NCBI GenBank assembly: GCA_029240775.1
Contig: JARDZQ010000005.1
Span: 1-17,864, forward strand
DNA length: 17,864 nucleotides
DNA from: Rubrobacteraceae bacterium
GTDB taxonomy: Bacteria; Actinomycetota; Rubrobacteria; Rubrobacterales; Rubrobacteraceae
Reading direction: 5' to 3'
The translations under genes and the position numbers were made by a program. The stretch's first letter is position 1; the number at the start of each line of letters is the position of its first letter. This document shows, in pieces, positions 1 through 6,062 of this stretch. The notes under the pieces were generated by a model. The model did not search any database and had not been told where the DNA came from. It saw only the letters and a list, made by a program, of their open reading frames with translations.

Positions 1-522
1 CACTGCATCCTCGAACACGACTGGGACGCCGTCGTCCTGCCCGACGTGGACTCCTCCCTCCTGGGCACCGGCATCACAGCGGTCGAGCGCGCTTTTCGCC
101 TGGTCTACCGGGCCGCGGAGGCCGCACGGCGCCTCCTTCTCGTCCAGACGCGTCAGCCTGAGCACTACGCCCTGCGCGAGGCGGTGCGCGGCGACTACCC
201 GGCCTTCGCCGCCGCGGAGCTCCCGAGGCTCTGCTCTCTAGGCTACCCGCCCTTCGCGCACCTTGCCTCCGTGACGCTGGAGGGACCCAGGGAGATCGTT
301 CGCCGTGCGGTAGAATCCCGTCTGAGATCGGCCCTGAAGCCCGGGGTCGAGATGTCAGGCCCCGTCCCTATGGCGCGCGGCGCGGGAACTCCACGCTGGA
401 GGGTCTTGCTGCGGTCTCCGGACCGCTCGACGGTGGCTCGCGCCGCAACCCTGGCTGCCCGCCTGCCCGCGGAGGTCCGCGGTCTGAAGGTGCGCGTGGA
501 CGTAGACCCCGAGGAGGTATAA
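1..522 (+). CDS. priA: Primosomal protein N' (PriA), C-terminal part, 5' truncated by window
   Basis: The frame is open from base 1 to the TAA at 520-522 and encodes 173 residues, so the start lies upstream of the window. The protein restarts collapsed replication forks. The match is the C-terminal PriA pattern: PDVDSSL followed by AVERAF (around helicase motif V), then LVQTRQPEHYALREA, then DYPAFAAAEL and YPPFAHLASV, in the order seen in the family. In helicase-active PriA a QVAGRAGR motif VI stands just before the VxLQT strand; here that place reads VYRAAEAARRLLLVQT, so the arginine-containing motif is missing. Mycobacterial PriA is likewise described as lacking recognisable helicase motifs, so this is probably the lineage form rather than decay. 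Its last codons contain the ribosome binding site of def, which follows after 2 nt. Confidence 0.9.
   Translation, partial: HCILEHDWDAVVLPDVDSSLLGTGITAVERAFRLVYRAAEAARRLLLVQTRQPEHYALREAVRGDYPAFAAAELPRLCSLGYPPFAHLASVTLEGPREIVRRAVESRLRSALKPGVEMSGPVPMARGAGTPRWRVLLRSPDRSTVARAATLAARLPAEVRGLKVRVDVDPEEV
511..518 (+). promoter_or_regulatory. Ribosome binding site of def, inside the priA end
   Basis: GAGGAGGT forms a near-perfect Shine-Dalgarno sequence 6 nt before the ATG at 525. It lies inside the last priA codons, fixing the def start and suggesting translational coupling. Confidence 0.8.
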
Positions 523-524
523 AG

Positions 525-1019
525 ATGGCACTCGATGTCAGGACGTTCGGAGACCCAGTGCTCAAGACTCGCGCCGCGCCGGTCGAGACCTTCGACGAGG
601 CGCTCGCGCACCTGGCCGAGGAGATGCTGACCACCATGCGCGAGCACGAGGGGGTGGGGCTCGCCGCCAACCAGGTAGGCCGCCTGAAGCGGATCCTAGT
701 CGCCGCGACCGAAGAAGAGGAGTACGTCGTCGTGAACCCGCTGATAGAGGAGGTCGCCGAGACCACGGAGATGGTGGTCGAAGGCTGTCTCTCGATACCG
801 GGCATCCAGGTCGAGGTCGAGCGGCCCACCGGCGTGACGGTCTCCGGCCAAGACGCCACAGGTGCCCCGCTCCGCATCGAGGCCTCGGGCTTGCTCGCGA
901 GGATCTTCCAGCACGAGATAGACCACTTGAACGGGGTCCTGATCCTGGACCGCACCGACCGGGAGTCCCGCAAGGCCGCTATGCGCGAGATGCGCGAGCG
1001 CCTGCTCGCCCAGAGCTGA
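525..1019 (+). CDS. def: Peptide deformylase
   Basis: A 164-residue metalloenzyme that removes the formyl group from the N-terminal methionine of new proteins at the ribosome. All three family motifs are intact: GVGLAANQ (43-50), EGCLS (86-90) and QHEIDH (129-134). Metal ligands would be Cys88, His130 and His134, and Glu131 is the catalytic acid. The length is normal for the family. The ATG start is supported by the strong ribosome binding site at 511-518. The gene sits 13 nt before fmt, the classic def-fmt pair in which one enzyme adds the formyl group to initiator Met-tRNA and the other removes it after translation. Nothing unusual was seen. Confidence 0.98.
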   Translation: MALDVRTFGDPVLKTRAAPVETFDEALAHLAEEMLTTMREHEGVGLAANQVGRLKRILVAATEEEEYVVVNPLIEEVAETTEMVVEGCLSIPGIQVEVERPTGVTVSGQDATGAPLRIEASGLLARIFQHEIDHLNGVLILDRTDRESRKAAMREMRERLLAQS

Positions 1020-1032
1020 TACACCCCACGCC

Positions 1033-1953
1033 GTGAGAGTAGCCTTCGCCGGCACACCCGACTTCGCCGCGACGATCCTGAAGCGGCTCGTTGCCTCCGA
1101 GCACGACGTTGGCCTCGTCGTCTCCCAGCCCGATTCCCGCAGTGGCCGGGGCCGCAGAGTGAGGCCAACGCCCGCAGCATTGCTCGCACGCGAGCTCGAC
1201 TTGCCCCTGCGCCAGCCCGCCCGCATCTCCGAGGTCTCCGCGGAGATATCCGACCACGACGCCCTCGTCGTCGCAGCCTATGGCCAGATCCTTCGCCCGG
1301 ATACCCTCTACGCAGCCAGAGAGGGAGCTTGGAACGTCCACGCCTCGCTCCTGCCGAAATACCGCGGCGCCGCCCCTGTGGAGCGCGCGATCATGGCCGG
1401 CGAACGCGAGACCGGCGTCACAATTATCCGGATGGACGAGGGGCTGGACACAGGACCTATGGCCCTTCAGCGCCCGGTCGAGATACCAGCCGACGTGACC
1501 GGCGGCGAACTCGCCGGGCTGCTCGCCTGCCTCGGAGCTGAAGCTATAGTTGAGGTTTTGGGACAGATCGAGGCTGGGGAGGTGAACCTCACCGAGCAGG
1601 ACAGTCGTCATGCTACTTATGCGGCTAAACTTGTGGATGAGGATCTGGTGATTCTCTGGGATGCTGGGGTAGGTGAGGTTGCGAACCTCGTCCGGGCTCT
1701 GTCACCCCATCTGGGAGCCAGGACCTTCCACGCCGAGGTCGAGGGGCCGGTCAAGATCTGGCGCTCCAGGGTCGCCGAAGGGGAAATTTCTGCCCTCGGA
1801 GCAGGCTCCATAAGGGCAAAAAACGACCGTATGCTGGTGGGATGCGGCGTGGGCGCGCTCGAAGTGCTGGAGCTCCAGATGCCGGGAGCTAAGCGGCTCG
1901 CAGCGCGGGATTTCCTGCGCGGCAACGCTCTCGAAGGCGCTTTTGACTGGTAG
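1033..1953 (+). CDS. fmt: Methionyl-tRNA formyltransferase
   Basis: A 306-residue cytoplasmic enzyme that formylates initiator Met-tRNA using 10-formyltetrahydrofolate. The N-terminal Rossmann formyltransferase domain carries WNVHASLLPKYRGAAP (100-115) and MDEGLDTGPM (134-143). By alignment with the E. coli enzyme (Asn106, His108, Asp144) the catalytic residues are Asn101, His103 and Asp139. The C-terminal OB-fold tRNA-binding domain begins near residue 205. The start is the GTG at 1033; no strong ribosome binding site precedes it, so coupling to def is likely. A stretch of about 49 codons (1537-1683), around the interdomain linker, uses far more A/T-ending codons than the rest of the gene (see findings). 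The usual downstream partners rsmB and rpe are absent; a pilus-type block follows instead. Confidence 0.97.
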   Translation: MRVAFAGTPDFAATILKRLVASEHDVGLVVSQPDSRSGRGRRVRPTPAALLARELDLPLRQPARISEVSAEISDHDALVVAAYGQILRPDTLYAAREGAWNVHASLLPKYRGAAPVERAIMAGERETGVTIIRMDEGLDTGPMALQRPVEIPADVTGGELAGLLACLGAEAIVEVLGQIEAGEVNLTEQDSRHATYAAKLVDEDLVILWDAGVGEVANLVRALSPHLGARTFHAEVEGPVKIWRSRVAEGEISALGAGSIRAKNDRMLVGCGVGALEVLELQMPGAKRLAARDFLRGNALEGAFDW

Positions 1954-2103
1954 GTAGCCGTCCGCCGCGCGCCCGGAGAAGCCTTCGCCGCCGATGCAGG
2001 GAAAGGCGCAAGATGCCAGCAAGAGTGCTAAACTGCCGGTAGTATTCGGCGAGGTTTTGACGGGGAGAAGGTCGAGATCAGAGAGCCCGAGTTAGCCACT
2101 TCT

Positions 2104-2739
2104 ATGCCTGAACCCGAAGTCGAGATGCAGCGTACCGGCCTCGATGAAGAGGTAAGGGTAGCGATCGTCGGGGCCGGCGGATATGGTCGGGTTGCCCTCG
2201 ACGTCTTGCTCGCGAGCGGGCTTGGGGACCGGGTGCTCGGCTTCTACGACGATGCGCACGCGGTACTGTCGGGTGAGGTAAGGGGCGTACCGATCCTCGG
2301 GGACGTGGGTATGCTCAAGAGCATCCTCTCCGTGGAGCCCGTACACGTGGTGGTCGCGATCACGGACAACGGAGCGCGGTTGCGGGTGGCCAACTCGCTG
2401 CGGAGTTTGGGCGCGTGCTTTCTGACCTCGGTACACCCCGAGGCGTACGTCTCTGCGGCGGCGGTCATCGGGGACGGGTGCGTGGTGGCGGCGGGAGCCG
2501 TCGTGCACCCTGACGCGTCCCTCGGTAGCCACTGTTTCGTGGGACCGCAGTCGGTTGTGGACAGGGATGCCGAGGTGGGGGCGGGGACCTGGCTCTCCGC
2601 TGGATGCGTCTTGGGTCCGGGCGCCCGCGTCGGGGTGAGGGTGGTGATCGGGCAGAACTCGAGCGTGGGCCGCAAGGCCGTCGTGGATGACGACTCGGAG
2701 GTTGGGGCGTTGCGGCACGTCGACCGGGAGGGCGGGTGA
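2104..2739 (+). CDS. NeuD/PglD-family acyltransferase-like protein with altered active site
   Basis: A 211-residue two-domain protein. Residues 17-110 form a Rossmann-like sugar-nucleotide domain (VAIVGAGGYGRVALDVL at 19-35, VLGFYDD at 44-50, GVPILGD at 61-67). Residues 111-203 are left-handed beta-helix hexapeptide repeats (HPEAYVSAAAVIGDG onward). Family members such as PglD and NeuD acetylate amino sugars or sialic acid. The usual VDHD-type catalytic histidine is Arg154 here (VVDRDAEVG), the second conserved histidine position is Trp163, and the C-terminal coils ending in a GNPA-like motif are missing. It may therefore bind a sugar nucleotide without acetylating it, or use another mechanism. 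The ATG at 2104 is the best start, though its ribosome binding site is weak; Met8 (2125) is an alternative. It lies 46 nt before pilM, so a link to pilin or surface glycan is an inference. Confidence 0.8.
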   Translation: MPEPEVEMQRTGLDEEVRVAIVGAGGYGRVALDVLLASGLGDRVLGFYDDAHAVLSGEVRGVPILGDVGMLKSILSVEPVHVVVAITDNGARLRVANSLRSLGACFLTSVHPEAYVSAAAVIGDGCVVAAGAVVHPDASLGSHCFVGPQSVVDRDAEVGAGTWLSAGCVLGPGARVGVRVVIGQNSSVGRKAVVDDDSEVGALRHVDREGG

Positions 2740-2768
2740 GCGCAGCGGCCCGCACGGGTTCTCTCATC

Positions 2769-2777
2769 GGGGGAGGG
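2769..2777 (+). promoter_or_regulatory. Ribosome binding site deciding the pilM start
   Basis: GGGGGAGGG stands 8 nt before the GTG at 2786. The ATG at 2813 has only a GAGGGG placed 1 nt away, too close to work, so the GTG is preferred. Confidence 0.55.
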
Positions 2778-2785
2778 TGGAGAGC

Positions 2786-3913
2786 GTGGACCGTCTAGGC
2801 GGGTTGAGGGGCATGGGGAGCTCCCGGACCATCGGGTTGGACATAGACCGGGGCGCCCTCAAGGCGGTGGAGGTCTCGAGGAGCGCCAGCGTCTACGCTC
2901 TGAGGCACGTCGGGTATCACAGGCTGCCCCCAGGCGCGATTGTCGAGGGTGAGGTCGCCGAGGGCGAGGTGCTGGCGACGGCGATCCGGGAGTTCTGGTC
3001 CTCGCACTCGTTCAAGGGCAAGTCCGTCGTGCTTGGCGTCGCCAACGCCAGGGTCGTCGTCAGGCTGCTCGACTTCCCGCGCATGCCCGAGGAGGATTTG
3101 AGGAGCGCCATCAGCTTCGAGGCCCAGGACCACATTCCCATGGCGCTCGACGAGGCCGTCTTCGACTACGTGGTGCTCGGCCCGCAACAGGAAGGGTCCG
3201 ATCTCGACCGGATACTCGTCGTCGCCGCCCACAGGGAGATGATCGAGCGCTACTCAGCCGCCGTGCGGGCGGGTGGTCTCAAGCCCTTGGGCATAGACGT
3301 GAAGGCGCTCGCCCTCACGCGCTCCACGCTCCCCGATACCTTCTTCGAGGAGGGGGCTACGCTCCTCCTCGACGTCGGAACCGAGCTCACCAACCTCGCG
3401 ATCACTCAGCGTGGCAACCCCACCCTGACCCGCTTCATACCTTCGGGGCTGGACCGCTTCGTGGAGGCGGTCGCCGAGGCCGCAAACCTGCCAGAGGACC
3501 AGGCCGAGAAGGAGGCGCTCAACCCGCGGGTCAGGCTCGGCTACGACGCGCAGAGCAGCGCACCGGAAAGCGAAGAGCCGGCGGAGGAGGACGTCGACCC
3601 GGCGCTCGTCTACGACGTGCGGCGGGGCGTCGAGGAGGCCGTGCAGGCGCTGGCCGAGGACGTCTTGCGCTCGATCGAGTACCACCACTCCCAGCCGGGG
3701 ACGCAGGAGGTCATGCGGGCGTTCGTCTCGGGAGAGGGGGCTCTGATCCACGGCCTCGACGCCTACCTCGGCGAGCTGCTTGGCGTCGAGACGCGGGCTG
3801 GCCACCCGACGGAGAAGCTGAGCGCTAACAAGTCCAACATCTCGGACGAGCAGCTCGCCGCGATGGAACCCGTGCTCGCCGTAGCGTTGGGCCTGGCCAT
3901 GGAGGACGAATGA
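2786..3913 (+). CDS. pilM: PilM-like actin-fold ATPase of type IV pilus assembly
   Basis: About 375 residues, with the SHS2/actin-like fold of PilM. The phosphate-1 region reads IGLDIDRGALKAVEV (from residue 16), followed by VVLGVANARVVVRLLDFP, EEDLRSAISFEAQDHIP and the phosphate-2 strand LLLDVGTELTNLAI (193-206). The end, PVLAVALGLAMED, matches the family's closing helix. PilM is a cytoplasmic ring protein that binds the N-terminus of PilN and links the inner-membrane platform to the motors. The frame is open back to 2687, overlapping the previous gene, but GTG 2786 has a good ribosome binding site and leaves about 15 residues before the fold, as in Thermus PilM. ATG 2813 is the alternative. 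An acidic insertion (about residues 258-275, rich in Glu/Asp/Ser) is probably a surface loop. Its end overlaps pilN by 4 nt. Confidence 0.92.
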   Translation: MDRLGGLRGMGSSRTIGLDIDRGALKAVEVSRSASVYALRHVGYHRLPPGAIVEGEVAEGEVLATAIREFWSSHSFKGKSVVLGVANARVVVRLLDFPRMPEEDLRSAISFEAQDHIPMALDEAVFDYVVLGPQQEGSDLDRILVVAAHREMIERYSAAVRAGGLKPLGIDVKALALTRSTLPDTFFEEGATLLLDVGTELTNLAITQRGNPTLTRFIPSGLDRFVEAVAEAANLPEDQAEKEALNPRVRLGYDAQSSAPESEEPAEEDVDPALVYDVRRGVEEAVQALAEDVLRSIEYHHSQPGTQEVMRAFVSGEGALIHGLDAYLGELLGVETRAGHPTEKLSANKSNISDEQLAAMEPVLAVALGLAMEDE

Positions 3914-4623
3914 GGCGGATAAACCTCCTCCCTGTCGCGGAGCGCCGCCGGACCGCCGAGAGGCTGCGCAGCGGTGCGCCAGCCATACTACTCCTCGTCG
4001 GCGCCGTCGCCCTGATCTTCATGGTCGGGGCGTATCTCTTCTTCCTCGTGCGGCTCAACGGCGTGGAGAGCGAGATCGCCGAGCTGGACAGGCAGATAGC
4101 CGAGCAGAATACTCGCCTGGCCGAACTCGCCCCCTACCGGGACCTCCAGGCTCGCCTCGAGGCGAAGAAGCCTGTGGCCGACGGTATCTTCAGGTCCAGG
4201 TTCGCCTGGGATCAGTTCCTCCAGGGGCTCGCCTTCGTGATCCCAGAGAGCACCGCGCTCGAGTCGCTGGCCGCCGAGGCGGCGCCGGTGAACATCCAGG
4301 CACCGCCCGAGCAGCCGCTGGAGCCACCCGGCGCGGTGACCTTCACGGGGCTCGCGCTTCCCCGCTACCTGAACGTGGCGGACTTCGTAGTGCAGATGAA
4401 CAATCTGCGCTACCTCTCCAACGCGGAGCTCGACTCGGCCCAGCTCTTCTCCGAGGAGGCCTTCGCTCAACCGGCAATAAGCTTCGAGGTGGCGTCGGAG
4501 CTCGTAACGGTTGTGGGAGAGAACGGCACCGAGGTGCGGTTAGAGGGCGGATCCCCCACGGAGGCCGCCGGCACCGAGGACCCGTACCAGGCCGGCGTAG
4601 ACCGCAGGGGGGTGGAGCGCTAG
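3910..4623 (+). CDS. pilN: PilN-like type IV pilus alignment protein
   Basis: A 237-residue bitopic membrane protein. The N-terminal tail contains INLLP (4-8), the conserved motif that docks into PilM. One transmembrane helix follows (about 23-47), then a coiled coil (about 50-88) and a mixed alpha/beta extracytoplasmic domain (about 95-205). The tail after residue 205 is Glu/Gly-rich and looks disordered. PilN pairs with PilO to form the alignment complex of type IV pilus and type II secretion machines. The ATG start overlaps the pilM stop in an ATGA arrangement, and the stop overlaps the pilO start by 1 nt, so the three are almost certainly co-translated. The motif, topology and position together make the call firm although these proteins diverge strongly. 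Confidence 0.9.
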   Translation: MRRINLLPVAERRRTAERLRSGAPAILLLVGAVALIFMVGAYLFFLVRLNGVESEIAELDRQIAEQNTRLAELAPYRDLQARLEAKKPVADGIFRSRFAWDQFLQGLAFVIPESTALESLAAEAAPVNIQAPPEQPLEPPGAVTFTGLALPRYLNVADFVVQMNNLRYLSNAELDSAQLFSEEAFAQPAISFEVASELVTVVGENGTEVRLEGGSPTEAAGTEDPYQAGVDRRGVER

Positions 4624-5336
4624 TGGACCGCACCAACCGCAACATACTCATCCTCGGCCTCCTCATCATCGTGCTCGTGGTCGTCGGCTACTACTTCTTG
4701 CTCTTGAGCCCGTTGCTCGCCAACCTGAGCGAGAGTGCCGAGGCGCGAGATGCCAAAGAGGCGCAGCTCGCGAATGTGCGCCAGGAGGTTGCGGCCCTCG
4801 AGGCCGTGCGGGCCAACGCCCCCGAGATCGAGCGCCAGCTTCTCGAGTACAGCAAGCGCGTCCCGACGCAGCCCCAGATCGAGACCCTGGTCGTCCAGAT
4901 AGAGGAGATCGCCGACGCCGCGGGAGTGACGCAGCTCTCGATCCAGCCCGGTACCCCCGGACCGCCGCCTGGGGGTGGCGATTACTCCGTCGTACCGATT
5001 ACAATGTCCTTCGAAGGCACCTACGAGCAGATGCAACTTTTTCTGGAGAACACGCGCAACCTGGCCCGACTGGTGACAGTGAATAATCTTTGCTACAGCG
5101 TCGCCGATCCGATCGGCGGAGAAGAAGCAGCCTGTACCATAGAGGAGGCGCCCGAGACGGCCACGACTGGAGAGGGCACCACCGTGGAAGGGATCGAACG
5201 GATGTTGCAGGTCGCGGTAGAAGCTGAAGTTTACTTCCAACCCTCGGTAGAGCCCTCGGACGTGCCCGCCGGTACGGCCCCCCCCGCGCCGGAGACGACG
5301 ACCCCCGCGCCGGAGACGACGACCAGTGCTCCGTAG
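4623..5336 (+). CDS. pilO: PilO-like type IV pilus alignment protein with Thr/Pro tail
   Basis: A 237-residue protein with one N-terminal transmembrane helix (8-28), a coiled coil (about 33-78) and the typical PilO junction RVPTQPQIETLVVQIEEIAD (79-98), followed by a ferredoxin-like domain that includes SFEGTYEQMQLFLENTRNL (129-147). It should heterodimerise with PilN outside the membrane. The start is the GTG at 4623 in TAGTG overlap with pilN. Cys157 and Cys171 lie on the exported side and could form a disulfide. The C-terminal tail contains TPAPETT twice, encoded by a perfect 21-bp tandem duplication, and resembles a low-complexity wall-spanning linker. The gene end overlaps the next gene by 11 nt. 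Confidence 0.88.
   Translation: MDRTNRNILILGLLIIVLVVVGYYFLLLSPLLANLSESAEARDAKEAQLANVRQEVAALEAVRANAPEIERQLLEYSKRVPTQPQIETLVVQIEEIADAAGVTQLSIQPGTPGPPPGGGDYSVVPITMSFEGTYEQMQLFLENTRNLARLVTVNNLCYSVADPIGGEEAACTIEEAPETATTGEGTTVEGIERMLQVAVEAEVYFQPSVEPSDVPAGTAPPAPETTTPAPETTTSAP
5281..5322 (+). repeat. Perfect 21-bp tandem repeat (2 copies) in the pilO 3' end
   Basis: Bases 5281-5301 and 5302-5322 are identical 21-mers beginning with five C. They encode two in-frame TPAPETT-type units in the PilO tail. Copy-number change by slippage would keep the frame. Confidence 0.9.
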
Positions 5337-5985
5337 GGCGCAAGGCTCGCTGTTGGGCGTGAGGCGTCGGCTGTCGGCCTTCGGCTCGGGGTTCGTCGAC
5401 ACGTTCTTGCGGGACAACAAGGTCATACCGGTGGTGCTCGCCCTGCTCGCGTTGTTCGTCTTCGCCTGGGTCGTGGCCGGCGCCCTTTTCGGCGGGCCCG
5501 ACGAGAAGCCCGTCGCCAACCGGGGCGAGGTCGCACAGGCGCAGGACCCCCCCGACCCCCCTGCCCCCGAGATCCAGAACCGCAACCTGGATTCCTACGC
5601 CGCCTACCAGTCCAAGGACCCGTTCCGCCAGCTCTTCTCTCCGGCTGAGACGACTACCACCACGACCCCCACCACGACCCCTACTACCACCCCCACTACG
5701 ACCCCTGAAGATACTACCGGAGGAGCTGGAGGCGGCCTGGACGGCTCTGACTCCGACGGCGACGGTCTGAGCGACCGGAGAGAGTTCAACCTCGGCCTCG
5801 ACCCCGCGAACCCGGACTCCGACGGCGATGGCACTCTCGACGGCCAGGACGACGAGGCACGCGGTGGCGCGGGCGGTGGCGCAGGCGGTGGGGCCGGCGG
5901 GGGCCGGGGTGGAGCCGGCGACGGCAGGGGGGCGGGGGGTAGGAATGATCTCCCGGAGAGCGGCGGAGAGGTGCCGCTGCGCTGA
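5326..5985 (+). CDS. Membrane-anchored protein with DPF motif, Thr/Pro stalk and thrombospondin type 3 calcium loops (PilP-position protein)
   Basis: A 219-residue protein, not recognised as a named gene. It has a basic N-terminus, a transmembrane helix (about 33-55), a Pro-rich stretch (74-82), SKDPFRQLF (96-104), a Thr/Pro stalk (109-130), two calcium loops of the DxDxDGxxD type (142-150 and 164-172, the second continuing to Asp175/Asp176), and a Gly-rich tail (179-205). The loops match thrombospondin type 3 repeats, a known calcium-binding pattern. DPFR-like motifs occur in PilP and GspC proteins, and pilP follows pilO in diderms, so a PilP-like role is plausible but inferred; the usual PilP beta domain is not recognisable. 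The GTG at 5326 overlaps pilO by 11 nt. Predicted topology puts the calcium loops outside the cell. Confidence 0.75.
   Translation: MLRRAQGSLLGVRRRLSAFGSGFVDTFLRDNKVIPVVLALLALFVFAWVVAGALFGGPDEKPVANRGEVAQAQDPPDPPAPEIQNRNLDSYAAYQSKDPFRQLFSPAETTTTTTPTTTPTTTPTTTPEDTTGGAGGGLDGSDSDGDGLSDRREFNLGLDPANPDSDGDGTLDGQDDEARGGAGGGAGGGAGGGRGGAGDGRGAGGRNDLPESGGEVPLR
5650..5707 (+). repeat. Thr/Pro codon microsatellite
   Basis: Imperfect repeats of ACC/ACG/ACT with CCC/CCT codons encode the Thr-Pro stalk (PTTT units) of the PilP-position protein. The unit is 12 nt and varies by single bases. Confidence 0.75.
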
Positions 5986-6011
5986 ACCGTCGGGCGCTCG
6001 TGGTTTATATT
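5983..6011 (+). promoter_or_regulatory. Possible promoter upstream of aroC
   Basis: In the 77-bp gap before aroC, TATATT at 6006-6011 resembles a -10 box in an otherwise GC-rich region. The matching -35 (TGAACC at 5983-5988, 17-nt spacing) is weak. The call rests mainly on the -10 and on the break in gene packing. Confidence 0.3.
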
Positions 6012-6044
6012 AGCCTTTGCGGGTTGTCGTAAGACGCTGACTCT

Positions 6045-6052
6045 AGGAGAGG
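6045..6052 (+). promoter_or_regulatory. Ribosome binding site of aroC
   Basis: AGGAGAGG lies 10 nt before the GTG at 6063 and supports that non-ATG start. Confidence 0.6.
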
Positions 6053-6062
6053 TTGCGCGGCG

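Noticed and set aside
1954..2103. Possible promoter or small RNA in the 150-bp gap before the NeuD-like gene
   Set aside because: TAGTAT at 2040-2045 and TTGACG near 2057 were considered, but neither has a properly spaced partner; no tRNA cloverleaf or riboswitch-like pattern was found.
2687..2785. Upstream extension of pilM into the NeuD-like gene
   Set aside because: The extra 33 residues are Arg/Gly-rich, overlap the end of the previous gene by 53 nt and lack similarity to PilM; GTG 2786 has a better ribosome binding site.
5690..5985. Gly/Thr repeat region as a CRISPR array or PE/PPE-like element
   Set aside because: Repeats are short, in frame and low-complexity; there are no regular spacers and the frame stays open, so it is coding low-complexity sequence.
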